Part shown: piece after piece, positions 19,265 to 30,460 of the stretch
How positions within the stretch are numbered: the first letter of the stretch is position 1
Layout of the letters: each line of letters opens with the position of its first letter
From: AWTP1-13 sp963814055
Lineage (GTDB): Bacteria > Pseudomonadota > Alphaproteobacteria > Rhizobiales > Hyphomicrobiaceae
DNA: 64,000 bases
Direction of reading: 5' to 3'
Assembly (NCBI GenBank): GCA_963814055.1
Contig: CAWFBJ010000017.1
Location: forward strand, 665,707-729,706
Notes under the pieces: model-generated
What the model saw: the letters and a program-made list of their open reading frames with translations, nothing else
Told to the model about the DNA's origin: nothing
The model's database searches: none
Position numbers and translations under genes: made by a program

Positions 19265-20114
19265 TTATGTGGGCTCGGGCGCCTCGTCCACCTTCTCTCC
19301 CGCCTTGGCCTCGTCCCAGAGCAGGTCCATTTCGGCCAGCGTGGATTGCGCAGGCGTGCGCCCATCTTCCGCGAGCTTGCGCTCGATCGCATGGAAGCGG
19401 CGGGTGAATTTCTGATTGGCTGCGCGCAGGGCGGCGTCCGGATCGACTTTCAGGTGCCGCGCCACGTTGGCCACCACGAACAGAAGGTCGCCGAATTCCT
19501 CTTCGATCTTTGTGCGGTCGGAAGGCGCTTCGCCGCCCACGAGGACTTCTTCCAGCTCTCCAAGCTCCTCTTTCAGTTTGTCGAGTACCGGCCCGAGAGA
19601 CGGCCAATCGAACCCCACGCTGGCGGCTTCGTTCTGCAACTTGAGCGCACGCGTGAGAGCAGGAAGCCCGGCAGGAACGCCGTCCAGGATGCTGGGCTCG
19701 GACGCGCGGCCTGCCTGCAAAGCATCGGCGCGCTCGGTCAGCCTTGATGCGCTCCCAGAAGCCGGGCGCGGCACCCGCTGCCCGTTCAGCTTCGCTGCCA
19801 AACACATGAGGGTGGCGGCGGATCATCTTTGCGGTAATTGCCTCGGCGACATCGCTAAACGCAAAGGCTTGTTGCTCTTGCGCAATGCGCGCGTGATAGA
19901 CCACCTGCAGCAGGAGATCGCCCAGTTCGTCCTTGAGGTCCGCCATGTCCCCGCGTTCGATCGCGTCAGCAACCTCGTAGGCTTCCTCGATGGTATAAGG
20001 GGCGATGGTCTTGAACGTTTGCTCCAGATCCCAGGGACAACCGGTGCCAGGCGTTCTCAATGCAGCCATCACGGCCAGGAGATCGCCGATCGATTTGCGC
20101 GCATCTTCAACCAT
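19265..20114 (-). CDS. mazG: Nucleoside triphosphate pyrophosphohydrolase MazG (frameshifted)
   Basis: MazG hydrolyses NTPs to NMPs plus pyrophosphate and limits (p)ppGpp and damaged nucleotides. Both MazG domains are visible but in different frames. The N-terminal domain reads LRTPGTGCPWDLEQTFKTIA, YEVADAIERGD and ELGDLLLQVVYHARIAQEQ; the C-terminal domain reads LDGVPAGLPALTRALKLQ, KLKEELGELEEVL and EEEFGDLLFVVANVARHL. The switch is at about 19736, where one extra base separates FWERIKADE from RADALQAGRASEPSILDG. Without correction the first frame runs on out of register for hundreds of residues. Start is the ATG at 20114 (MVEDARKSIGDLLAVM); a TTG nine codons upstream is an alternative. Confidence 0.88.
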
Positions 20115-20198
20115 TGCGGGAGTTCCAGACGTCGTGCTTACAAGGAAGCGACCTGATACCACAAATTGCAACAGCCGACGCTTGCGGACGCAATAGCG

Positions 20199-20621
20199 AT
20201 GTTGCGTGTCACGCCCGCCATCAGCATTGATCCGGCCGAACTCGAAGAGGTGTTTGTGCGCGCCTCTGGCCCGGGGGGCCAGAACGTCAACAAAGTCTCG
20301 ACCGCCGTGCAGCTGAGGTTCGATGTCGCCAATTCGCCGGCCCTTCCCGAGCCGGTGCGCCGGCGGCTGCGCGAACTGGCTGGCAAGCGTCTGACCAGCG
20401 ACGGCATTCTTGTCATCACCGCCGAACGCTTTCGCAGCCAGGCACGCAATCGCGAGGATGCGCGCGAGCGCTTGGTGGACCTCGTCCGCGAGGCCGCAAC
20501 GCCGCCCAAGCCACGCCGCGCAACCAAGCCGCCCTATGCCTCGAAGCTCCGGCGCCAGGATGCCAAGCGCCACCGCTCTACAGTCAAGACCCTGCGGCGC
20601 GGAAGAATCCAGGAGGATTAG
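20199..20621 (+). CDS. arfB: Alternative ribosome-rescue factor ArfB (YaeJ-like)
   Basis: ArfB releases peptides from ribosomes stalled without a stop codon. The 140-residue protein has the catalytic GGQ loop in RASGPGGQNVNKVSTAVQLR (about residues 23-42), the class I release-factor fold, and a lysine/arginine-rich C-terminal tail (KPPYASKLRRQDAKRHRSTV and KTLRRGRIQED) that threads into the empty mRNA channel. The ATG at 20199 was preferred; an in-frame TTG at 20166 would add 11 residues. It is divergent from mazG with little space between (84 nt) and convergent with dps. Confidence 0.93.
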   Translation: MLRVTPAISIDPAELEEVFVRASGPGGQNVNKVSTAVQLRFDVANSPALPEPVRRRLRELAGKRLTSDGILVITAERFRSQARNREDARERLVDLVREAATPPKPRRATKPPYASKLRRQDAKRHRSTVKTLRRGRIQED

Positions 20622-20627
20622 CTTATT

Positions 20628-21131
20628 TCAATGGCCGGAAGCGTCCGGATCGCGGCTGGCTTCGAACAGGAACCACGTGCGCCGCTCGGTTGCGTCCAGG
20701 AAATTTTCGAGCAGACTGGCCGTTGCGGCGTCCCCGTGCTTGTCGGCTAGGTCGTGTGCCTTGCGCATGGCGTGCGTTACGGCCTTGTTGTCTGCCATCA
20801 GCTCGCGCAGCATGTCGTTGGGAGCGACGAACGCCGCGTCATTGTCCTTGATCGTTTGATGCCTGGCGATATCGCCGATGGAACGCAGCGTGGCGCCTCC
20901 AACCAAAATCTGCTCGGCCTGCTCGTCGAGCAGAAGATGATAGTCGCGAAAATGCGGTCCGCTTACATGCCAGTGAAAGTTCTTGGTCTTCACATACAGA
21001 GCGAACGCATCTGCAAGCAGCCCGTTGAGCGCTCGTGAAACCTCGCGCACGGCGTCGACCGAAAGATCGGTAGGCGTGTCCAGCTGCGGAGCCGGCTCGT
21101 GGCGGACTCCGAGCGTCTTGACCTTGCTCAT
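20628..21131 (-). CDS. dps: DNA-binding ferritin-like protein Dps
   Basis: Dps forms dodecamers that store iron, consume hydrogen peroxide and protect DNA. The 167-residue protein holds the intersubunit ferroxidase signature KNFHWHVSGPHFRDYHLLLD followed by EQAEQI, with the expected His, Asp and Glu ligands, and four predicted helices. The N-terminal region is moderately basic (MSKVKTLGVRHEPAP). The ATG at 21131 has TGGAGACATCTC upstream. It is monocistronic; the 240-nt upstream gap is AT-rich in part and includes a 16-bp palindrome. Confidence 0.95.
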   Translation of the reverse strand: MSKVKTLGVRHEPAPQLDTPTDLSVDAVREVSRALNGLLADAFALYVKTKNFHWHVSGPHFRDYHLLLDEQAEQILVGGATLRSIGDIARHQTIKDNDAAFVAPNDMLRELMADNKAVTHAMRKAHDLADKHGDAATASLLENFLDATERRTWFLFEASRDPDASGH

Positions 21132-21333
21132 GAGATGTCTCCAGGATTACAGCCGCCGCCCGCACCCACGTGCGCACGCTTATTCCAACTCATCAAAACG
21201 GTTTGCTGTTCCATCTCTGGGAGAACGGAGGGATCGCCTGACAAGTCCGCTTTGGCCGTTGACGGTAAGGGTACCCATTGACCGCGGGCCTATGTCCACA
21301 TCGAGACCATTGTCTTGAGACCACCTTCAAGCG

Positions 21334-21349
21334 CATAATATATATTATG
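21334..21349. promoter_or_regulatory. 16-bp AT palindrome upstream of dps
   Basis: The perfect palindrome CATAATATATATTATG lies 203 nt upstream of the dps start, between dps and the pepA stop, in the most AT-rich spot of the neighbourhood. It could be an operator or part of the dps promoter (the minus strand reads TATAGAAACATTCCATAATAT here). It does not match a textbook Irr/ICE or Fur box well enough for me to name the regulator. Confidence 0.4.
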
Positions 21350-21370
21350 GAATGTTTCTATAGATGTGGC

Positions 21371-22895
<1,525 letters not shown>

Positions 22896-23248
22896 AGGCT
22901 AGGATCTCCATGTGAAGAGGGTTAGTTCGTTCGCATGAGCGCACGCCCGCGCGGCGCCGTCCCAGGCGCCAGACGACAAGCCGCTCGCCGGGTCCAACCC
23001 TGGGTGAACAGAAGGAGCAGTCGGATTACGCAACCATAGTTGGTCGCTGTCTCAGCGCAAGTTGCGACATTGGAACCGGCCAAGCGGCGCCGACCGTGGC
23101 TTTTTGCCGTAAACAAACCTGTCGAGCCGGGATTGGCCGCCTCTGGGGCCTATTTTCCGCCACCATGCTGTGTGACGCGCTAACACGCGCAGATGGCTCG
23201 TTTCTTGAGACAGGCGATGGGGATGAGCTGCAAAGGCGCCGGGGGAGA
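22896..23248. promoter_or_regulatory. Divergent intergenic region pepA / lptF
   Basis: A 353-nt spacer between two divergent genes must carry promoters in both directions. Open frames inside it are short and have no family character. No clear sigma70 consensus, tRNA or terminator is seen. It holds a purine-rich AAGGAGC near 23010 not followed by a start codon, and the lptF ribosome-binding site GGGGGAGA directly before 23249. Confidence 0.4.
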
Positions 23249-24404
23249 ATGATTGTTTTCGGCCGGATTCTCAGCCGCTACATTTTCTGGCAGGCGGCCG
23301 GAGCCCTGATCCTCATTCTCGTGTCGCTGACGACCGTCGTGTGGATCGCGGTGGCATTGCGCCAGCTCGAGCTGATGACCAGCCAGGGCCAGGATGCACT
23401 CCGCTTTCCTGACCATGACGGCGCTGGCAATCCCCAGCCTGCTGGCGCTGATAGCGCCGATTGCTCTGCTGATCGCTTGTCTGCACGTTCTGAACAGACT
23501 GGGTGGCGATAGCGAGCTGATCGTCATGACGGCTGGCGGAGCACCGGTTTGGTCTCTGCTCAAGCCGTTCTGGTCTCCTTGCGGTTCTTGTCGCTATCGG
23601 GGTTTCGGTAGTCAATCACGTCGTGGGCCCCTGGAGCCAGAAGCTGCTGCGGGAATATACCGTCCTGGTGCGCACAGACCTGATCGGACAGGTCATTCAG
23701 CCCTGGCGGTTTACGGAGCCGGAAGCAAAGCTCACGGTCCACATTCGCGATCGAGACTCGACCGGAAATCTGCTCGGGTTGCTGCTGCATGATGCTCGCG
23801 ACCCGAAGCAGGTGGCTACGTATCTGGCCGAACGGGCGCAGATCATCAAGCAGGGCGACGGTGCTTACTTGCGCATGGAAAAGGGACACATCCTGCGGCG
23901 GAACAACACCGAAACCGCACCTCAGATCATCGCCTTCACCGAATACGTCGTCGATTTCAACCAGCTCGAGCAGCGCGCCGATCAAGCGCAATCGACCCGC
24001 CCGCGCGAACGCTATACCCCCGACCTCATCTGGCCGGACCCTAACGATGCTGTCTACAAATCCACCCCTGGCAGGCTGGCGTCGGAGCTCCACGAGCGCC
24101 TGGCAAGCCCCCTCTATCCAATCGCATTCGTCTTCGTCGTGGTTGCCTTGCTCGGCAGCGCGCAAACGACCCGCCAGAACCGCCTCCAGGCTGTCATCGG
24201 AGCGTTTTCGCTCGCAACGCTGTGCCGCATACTAGGCATTGCGGCCGCCAACGCCGCGGCCGTGCGGCCCGCCAATGCCTACCTGCTCTATGCTGTACCA
24301 CTCAGCGCGGGTCTTTGGGCGCTGTTCGCCACCTACCGCCAGGCCGCACCGCGGCCGCCCACGCGCGTGCAGCGCTTTGTCGAGCGCGATCATCGATTGG
24401 CTAA
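23249..24404 (+). CDS. lptF: LPS export permease LptF (multiple frameshifts)
   Basis: LptF is one of the two inner-membrane permeases of the LptB2FG transporter that extracts LPS. Family sequence is spread over three frames: MIVFGRILSRYIFWQAAGAL from 23249, then LTMTALAIPSLLALIAPIAL after one extra base near 23408, then LAVLVAIGVSVVNHVVGPWS after another near 23574. The periplasmic domain and last membrane segments (YPIAFVFVVVALLGSAQTTR, PANAYLLYAVPLSAGLWALF) follow. The third frame has no nearby stop; a TAA at 24404 in the neighbouring frame would give about 385 residues, the usual LptF length, so a further indel near the 3' end is likely. lptG follows. Confidence 0.85.
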
Positions 24405-24493
24405 AGGCGCGGGCTGCCCGCATTGCGGCGGCTCGAACTCGGCGGCTGCAGCAGCGCCGGTCGCGGGGCAGCGGGCTGTTCGTTCGCCGAACC

Positions 24494-25570
24494 TTGCGCC
24501 GCTACGTGGCAAAGCGCTTCTTGTTCAGCATCTTGGGTGCCTTTGTTGTCTGCGCGTGCCTGATTTTCATGATCGACATGATCGAACTGCTGCGCATGTC
24601 GCGCCGTGCAACGGATCTTTCCGGCACGACATTGTTGTGGATTGGGCTGCTCCGGCTCCCGGCCTTCTCGGAAATCCTCCTCGCCTTTGCTGTATTGGTG
24701 GGAAGCATCGGCGCACTTCTGAGCCTCAACCGGAAGTCGGAACTTACGATCATGCGGTCGGCGGGCATGTCGGCCTGGCAGTTCCTGCGCCCAGGCCTAA
24801 CGGTGGCTCTGCTTCTCGGTGTTATGGCGGTCACGTTGTTCAATCCGCTTGCCGCGGCCGCCCGTTCAGAGGCCGAGCAGCTCACCGCCGAGGTTTTTGG
24901 CCGGGAGGCAGGTCTGCTGGCGGCCTCCGGAGAGGGGTCATGGCTTCGCCAGGACGGTGCAGATGGACAATCTGTGATAAATGCCCGCGCAAGTTCCAAT
25001 CAGGGGTTGTCGCTGACCGGAGTGATCGCCTTTCAATTTGATCCTCAGGGGCGTTTCGTGGAGCGCATGGATGCCGACCGTGCGGTCCTTCAGGACGGGT
25101 ACTGGGAACTGCACCGCACCACGGTCTCCCGCCCCCTCCGCGAGCCCGAGTTTTTCGAAACTTATTCGCTCAGCACCCACCTCAATCGCGAGCGGGTAGG
25201 CGACGCGCTGGGTTCGGAGATTGCCGTGTCCTTCTGGCAGCTGCCGAACCTCATAGAAGCCTCTGAAAAAGCCGGGCTTTCCGCCTCGAAATACCGCATG
25301 CAGCACGCCCTCCTGATCTCGCGCCCCGGGCTGCTGCTGGCCATGGTGGTTTTGGCTGCCACTGTGTCATTGCGGTCATTCCGCTCTGGCGGGATACAGA
25401 CTATGGTTTTGATGGGGATGCTCGGGGGAATTGGCTTCTTTCTTCTGGCAGAGATATCGCGCCAAATTGGCGCTGCCGGTTTGTTATCGCCGGCTCTGGC
25501 AGTGTGGGTGCCGATTGCCCTAGCGTTGCTCGTCTCGCTAACGGTGTTGCTGCACCAGGAGGACGGCTGA
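24494..25570 (+). CDS. lptG: LPS export permease LptG
   Basis: LptG pairs with LptF in the LptB2FG ABC transporter. From the chosen TTG the product is about 358 residues: LRRYVAKRFLFSILGAFVVC, first membrane segments with CACLIFMIDMIELLRM, the coupling region RKSELTIMRSAGMSAWQFLR, the periplasmic beta-jellyroll-like domain and three C-terminal membrane segments (RPGLLLAMVVLAATVSLRSF, MLGGIGFFLLAEISRQIGAA, WVPIALALLVSLTVLLH). The frame stays open upstream into lptF, so the start is uncertain; homology begins at or just before residue 1. lptD begins 4 nt after the stop. Confidence 0.9.
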   Translation: MRRYVAKRFLFSILGAFVVCACLIFMIDMIELLRMSRRATDLSGTTLLWIGLLRLPAFSEILLAFAVLVGSIGALLSLNRKSELTIMRSAGMSAWQFLRPGLTVALLLGVMAVTLFNPLAAAARSEAEQLTAEVFGREAGLLAASGEGSWLRQDGADGQSVINARASSNQGLSLTGVIAFQFDPQGRFVERMDADRAVLQDGYWELHRTTVSRPLREPEFFETYSLSTHLNRERVGDALGSEIAVSFWQLPNLIEASEKAGLSASKYRMQHALLISRPGLLLAMVVLAATVSLRSFRSGGIQTMVLMGMLGGIGFFLLAEISRQIGAAGLLSPALAVWVPIALALLVSLTVLLHQEDG

Positions 25571-25573
25571 GTG

Positions 25574-28030
25574 ATGCGTAGAGCGCTGATACCGCACGAG
25601 CACGTGCGGCGGAGCGCCGGTCTTCGGCCGCACTTCGGGGTGGCTGGGGCGGGTGGTTTCGCCTGCGCTGTTGTCTGTAGCGGTTCTGGTGCTCGGCCTT
25701 GCAGCTCCAGTCGGCCTCGGCGCAGGATCCCAGCCTGCGCCTTACGCAGCCGACGCAAAAAAGTTCGTTCCCCAAAACCCCGGGCGGCATGTTCGGGCCA
25801 AAGCCGAAAATCGATCGCGCTCAGCCTCTGTACATGCAGGCCGATCAGCTGATTTACGACACGAAGGGCAACCGCGTCATCGCGCAGGGCAATGTCGAGA
25901 TCTACTACAACAACTTCATTCTGACCGCCGACCAGGTCATCTACGACCAAAACCTCAACAAGCTGATTGCGCAGGGCAATGCGCAGCTCAAGGACCCGAA
26001 CGGTTCCATCACGCGGGCGGATCGGCTCGAAGCACTCGATGATTTCCGCGATGCGTTCGTTCAGTCGCTCAGCGTGGTGACGCAGGACGAAACACGCATC
26101 GCTGCCGACAAGGCTGTCCGCCGCGAGGGCAATGTCACGGAGTTCGAACGGGGCAGGTTTACGCCGTGTAAGAATGATGCGGGCATGCCGCCGTTGTGGT
26201 GCCTCAGCGCGGCAAGGATCGTGCACGATCAGCAAGCGGCGACGCTCACCTATCAGGATGCGCAGTTCGAGTTGTTTGGCATACCGATTTTCTACTTGCC
26301 CTATTTCCAGCATCCCGATCCGTCGGTGAAGCGGCAATCGGGCTTCCTGATGCCGAGTCACAGCACCTCTTCGACGCTGGGATACTCGGTTGAGGTTCCC
26401 TATTATTTCGCGATAGCCCCCAACGCCGACTTTACGCTGCACCCGCGCTACTTCACCGACCACGGTGTGTTGTGGCAGGGCGAGTGGCGCCATCGGCTTG
26501 CCAACGGCCAATACAATGTCAAGTTTGCGGGCATTGAAGACGACTCAGCGCCAGCAATCAACGACCAGGGGTGGCGCGGGTCGATTCAAACAAAAGGCCA
26601 GTTCTCGCTCTCATCGTGGTGGCGTTACGGTTGGGACGTCACGGTTGAAAGCGACGAAGCTTTCAGGCGCTTCTACCACCTCGATCCGATACTCCAGACC
26701 GACCGGGTCAACGTTGCCTATCTGCAGGGCATGAGCGAGCGTAATTATTTCGGCGCCAATCTTTATCATTTTGGCAGCTTGCTGCTTAACGACGCGGACG
26801 TTGCCAACGCACGTGTTCATCCGGTCATAGACTACAACTACATCGTAGGTTCGCCCATTGTCGGTGGCGAGTTGAGCTTTGCCGCTCACGCCCGCGCCAT
26901 GACGCGCACCGATGGCACCAACACCAATCACGCCGTTGCTGAAGCCAACTGGCGGCGCAAGATGATCGATCCCGTCGGGCAGGTCTGGACACCTTTCGGC
27001 AACGTACGCGGAGATGTTTATAGCTGGACCGACGCACGCGATCCGAACAATCCTGCCGCCTTCATCCCGGACGATACTATTACCCGGGGAACGGGTCAGG
27101 CCGGCTTGCTCTATTCCTTCCCCTTCGTAGCGCACTCGGGCTGGGCCTCGCACATCTTCGAGCCGACAGCCCAGGTCATTGTCAGGCCGAACCGCATCGA
27201 TCAACGGCGGACGCCCGACGAGGATGCACGCAGCTTGGTGTTTGACGACACATTGCTGTTCGATATCGACAAGTTTTCAGGCTACGACCGCTTGGAAACT
27301 GGCACGCGCGCAAACATAGGCGTGCAATACACGCTGCAGGGCAACAACGGGCTTTATGCCCGCGCTGTGTTCGGCCAGAGTCGTCATCTTTCAGGCGAGA
27401 ACGCTTTTGCCGATCCAGGCTTGGCATTGAGCGGCGTGTCGCCAACTGGATGCCGCCGAACTTCTCCCCGCAAAGCGGTCTCCAAACGGATCGTTCCGAC
27501 TATGTCGGCGGCTTGTACTTGTCGCCCTTCAGCGGCGTGAGCCTCGTGGCACAAGGCCGGTTCGATGAGAAGGACTGGACGCTTCGGCGCCAGGATACGT
27601 ACCTGCAGGCCAACTATGGTCCCGCTCTTGCTCAAATCGGCTACACGTTCACGCGTTTCGACTCGACGCCTGGCGTGTTCGATACGCAGGAGGAGTTGAT
27701 CTCCACACTGGGCCTCCGTCTGACCGACCGCTGGAGTGTACTGGGTCAGTTGCGCTACGACATCGACAACCAGAGCCGGGTCCAGGATCTCATTCAGCTC
27801 AAGTATCAGGACGAGTGCTTCGTGCTCACGGCGAGCTACATCGAGACGTTCGTGGAGAACACTGACGCTCGGACATCAGGCCCGATCGGACGCTGATGCT
27901 GCGCTTCGAGCTCAAGCACCTGGGCGATTTCAACTATCGCACCGACGCCCTCAACCACGTGTTCGGCGATACCAATACGGGCGGGTCAACTAACCGGCAT
28001 GGCCGGGTCGACCGTTCTTGGATTGTCTGA
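25574..28030 (+). CDS. lptD: LPS-assembly protein LptD (four frameshifts)
   Basis: LptD is the outer-membrane beta-barrel that inserts LPS. Joined across frames it is about 818 residues. ATG 25574 (MRRALIPHEHVRRSAGL) leads into the signal core VVSPALLSVAVLVLGL after an extra base near 25650, then QLQSASAQDPSLRL after another near 25697. The periplasmic OstA domain reads ADQLIYDTKGNRVIAQGNVE and the barrel contains ELFGIPIFYLPYFQHPDPSV. Missing bases near 27438 (before RVANWMPPNFSPQSGLQTDR) and 27868 (before DIRPDRTLMLRFELKHLGDF) shift the frame again. It follows lptG by 4 nt and precedes surA, its chaperone. Four independent indels in a normally essential gene point to sequence error. Confidence 0.88.
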
Positions 28031-28055
28031 ACTTGGCAACATGGGCATTTACGAC

Positions 28056-28076
28056 GGCAAGCCGTAGCGGCTTGCC
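28056..28076 (+). terminator. Stem-loop between lptD and surA
   Basis: A perfect 9-bp GC-rich stem (GGCAAGCCG 28056-28064, CGGCTTGCC 28068-28076) with a TAG loop lies 26 nt after the lptD stop. There is no T-tract after it, so it may attenuate or protect mRNA rather than terminate efficiently. A weaker GGAGC/GCTCC hairpin follows at 28122-28140. Confidence 0.45.
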
Positions 28077-28198
28077 ACGTCGTCGCCATTGTTGTCCTGT
28101 GGAAAAGACAAGCTACCCTCAGGAGCCTGGAGATAGCTCCCTTGGCTCGAATCGCGCGAACCGCTTGAAGTCCATTTCGATGCTCGCCAACTGCCTAC

Positions 28199-29407
28199 AT
28201 ACGCTCGCTGACCAGTCTTGCTGCAACGCTTGCGGTTGCGGCGAGCATTGCTTGCAATCCAATTGCCCACTCGTCGTCGATTGCACAGACGGCCTCGTCG
28301 CAGAAGTCCGCGGCGAAAACCAAAGCCGACCGGCACGACACACCCCCTACCTCCAGAAGCGATCAGGCCATCGTGGTGCTCGTCAACGACGAACCCGTAA
28401 CGGCTTATCAGATCGACCAACGTGCCCGTTTGCTGGTGTTGAATGCCAACGTCTCCCAGCAGGCGAAGGACAACTTTCAGCGACTGGTCAAAGCTGAGAG
28501 CACCACTGCCCAGTTCCGTGCGTTGCAGGAGGAGGTCATTCGCACCAATCAGGGCAAATCACGCGAGCAGCTCATCGCCATATTCCAGGAACGTCAGAAG
28601 ACATTGGCCACGAGTCTGCAAAAGCAAGCTATCGATAGTGCCCGCGCGGGTGTTCTGCCGCGGCTGAAGAAGGACGCCAAGGAAGAGCTGATTGACGAGC
28701 GTCTCAAGGTGCAGGAAGCAAAGAAACTCGGCATCGAAGTCACAGATGACGACGTTAAACGCATGCTCCAGGGTTTGGCCGAAAAAAACAAAATGAATTA
28801 CGACCAGTTCTCCCAGCATCTCAGGGGAATGGGAGTCGATATTTCCACAATGGGCGAACGCTTCAGGGCGCAAAGGGCTTGGCGCGACCTCGTTGGGCGC
28901 CGCTATGGCGGGCAGGTTTCTGTAACCCAGAGGGATGTCGATCGCGTGCTTTCTTCGGCGGCCTCCGACGCCGGAGACGATACGGTCGAGTTGCAGGTCA
29001 GCAAGATCACGCTCGGCCTTCCAGCCAAGATCGATCAAACCAACTTGGCCAAGCGCTTTGCGGACGCAGAATCCCTCCGGCGCAAGTTTGGCGGCTGTCG
29101 ATCGCTGGGAGATCTCGCCAAGACTGTTCCCGGTGCCAAATTCGACGACATGCGCTTCATAAAGCCCGCCACCGTTCCCGAGCCGACGCGTTCCATGCTC
29201 CTCAGCGCCAAGGATGGCGATATGTTGCCGCCTTCCACGACCAACGCGGGCGTCGAGATCTATGCTGTATGCGGTCGCCGCACCACCGTCGCCAATGACG
29301 CGCAGCGCACCAAGACGCAGGAGGAATTGCAGTACCAACAGCTGGAAAGTCTAGCCCAGCGGCACATGCGAAACCTTCGGCAGGACGCGCATATCGAATA
29401 CCGGTGA
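28199..29407 (+). CDS. surA: SurA-like periplasmic chaperone / peptidylprolyl isomerase
   Basis: The product resembles SurA N-terminal domain chaperones that escort outer-membrane proteins, including LptD. In one uninterrupted frame from 28199 there is a signal peptide (RSLTSLAATLAVAASIA), a linker, then VVLVNDEPVTAYQIDQRARL, a helical SurA-N region (AKEELIDERLKVQEAKKLGI; DDVKRMLQGLAEKNKMNYDQ) and a C-terminal parvulin-like part with poor active-site conservation. About 402 residues. The codon before RSLTSL is ATA, where an ATG is expected; either a base error or a frameshift just upstream is implied. The stop is 3 nt before pdxA. The order lptD-surA-pdxA-ksgA is conserved in proteobacteria. 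Confidence 0.85.
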   Translation: MRSLTSLAATLAVAASIACNPIAHSSSIAQTASSQKSAAKTKADRHDTPPTSRSDQAIVVLVNDEPVTAYQIDQRARLLVLNANVSQQAKDNFQRLVKAESTTAQFRALQEEVIRTNQGKSREQLIAIFQERQKTLATSLQKQAIDSARAGVLPRLKKDAKEELIDERLKVQEAKKLGIEVTDDDVKRMLQGLAEKNKMNYDQFSQHLRGMGVDISTMGERFRAQRAWRDLVGRRYGGQVSVTQRDVDRVLSSAASDAGDDTVELQVSKITLGLPAKIDQTNLAKRFADAESLRRKFGGCRSLGDLAKTVPGAKFDDMRFIKPATVPEPTRSMLLSAKDGDMLPPSTTNAGVEIYAVCGRRTTVANDAQRTKTQEELQYQQLESLAQRHMRNLRQDAHIEYR

Positions 29408-29410
29408 GCA

Positions 29411-30460
29411 ATGCGACAAGCGCCTCCAGCTGCTCACCCGTCCGATACGGCGCTTCCACTCGCAGTGACCATGGGCGACCCGGACGGGATTGGCCCGGAC
29501 GTCACACTTGCGAGCTGGCACGCGCGCCAGCGGCACGGCCTGCCCGCTTTTGCTGTTTTTGGCGATTCGGAAGTGCTGAAAGATCGCGCGCGCGCGCTTG
29601 GTCTTGACATACCGATAGTGTCGATCGCTTCGTTTGGCGACGCGAGCCGCTTCTTTCCCGACGCTCTGCCGGTGCACCACCTCGGAGCGCGCGGACCAGG
29701 CGAGGCAGACGCCGCCATCGTTGCCGGTATCGAGAACGCAACCGGCGCGGTCCTGGCAGGTGAAGCGCTTGCCCTCGTCACAAATCCGATTGCAAAAAAG
29801 TCGTTGCGGACGATAGCGCTCGAGTATCCGGGACACACGGCCTTTCTCGGCCTTCTTGCGTCGCGGCATTACCAGGGTCGCAAGTTCCATCCGACAATGA
29901 TGCTGGTTGCTGACGAACTCAAAGTTGTGCCAGCCACCGTCCATATTCCGCTATCTGCAGTCGCCCGCACTCTGACGAAGGCGTTGATCGTGAAGGCCAT
30001 CCAAACGACTGCGGCCGCCCTCACGCAGGATTTCGGTATCCTTCGTCCACGCATCGCGGTTGCTGGGCTCAATCCGCATGCCGGCGAGGACGGCCTCATC
30101 GGAACCGAGGAGGCAGAAGTCATCGCGCCAGCAATCGCCGAAGTGGCCGCCGCCGGAACCATAGTCACCGGGCCTTTCTCGGCGGACACACTGTTCCACG
30201 CGGAGGCGCGGAGCACATATGATGCAGTCGTGGCAATGTACCACGACCAAGCCCTGATCCCTCTCAAGACCCTCGCATTCGACCGTGGCGTCAATGTTAC
30301 GCTAGGTCTTCCATTTGTTCGCACATCTCCCGATCATGGGACCGCATTCGCGCTGGCCGGCACCGGCAAGGCGCGGCCCGATAGTTTCATCGCTGCTCTA
30401 CGGCTGGCAGCGATGCTGGGTAAACGGCGGGCCGCCGCGCGTATCCTGGCAGGTCAATGA
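29411..30460 (+). CDS. pdxA: 4-hydroxythreonine-4-phosphate dehydrogenase PdxA
   Basis: PdxA oxidises 4-phosphohydroxy-L-threonine in the DXP-dependent pyridoxal phosphate pathway. The 349-residue protein has the N-terminal signature LAVTMGDPDGIGPDVTLASW, the PGHTAFLG motif, AGLNPHAGEDGLIGTEE, and the C-terminal metal-site sequences DAVVAMYHDQALIPLKTLAF and TSPDHGTAFALAGTGKARPD. The ATG follows GGTGAGCA, 3 nt after surA; the stop overlaps the ksgA start (ATGA), implying translational coupling. Slightly longer at the N-terminus than average because of about 15 non-conserved residues. Confidence 0.96.
   Translation: MRQAPPAAHPSDTALPLAVTMGDPDGIGPDVTLASWHARQRHGLPAFAVFGDSEVLKDRARALGLDIPIVSIASFGDASRFFPDALPVHHLGARGPGEADAAIVAGIENATGAVLAGEALALVTNPIAKKSLRTIALEYPGHTAFLGLLASRHYQGRKFHPTMMLVADELKVVPATVHIPLSAVARTLTKALIVKAIQTTAAALTQDFGILRPRIAVAGLNPHAGEDGLIGTEEAEVIAPAIAEVAAAGTIVTGPFSADTLFHAEARSTYDAVVAMYHDQALIPLKTLAFDRGVNVTLGLPFVRTSPDHGTAFALAGTGKARPDSFIAALRLAAMLGKRRAAARILAGQ

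Noticed and set aside
18855..20573. A continuous 572-residue minus-strand open frame over mazG and arfB.
   Set aside because: Only the middle matches MazG; the ends are arginine-rich read-through. The 5' part is antisense to arfB and the 3' part continues out of register after the indel near 19736.
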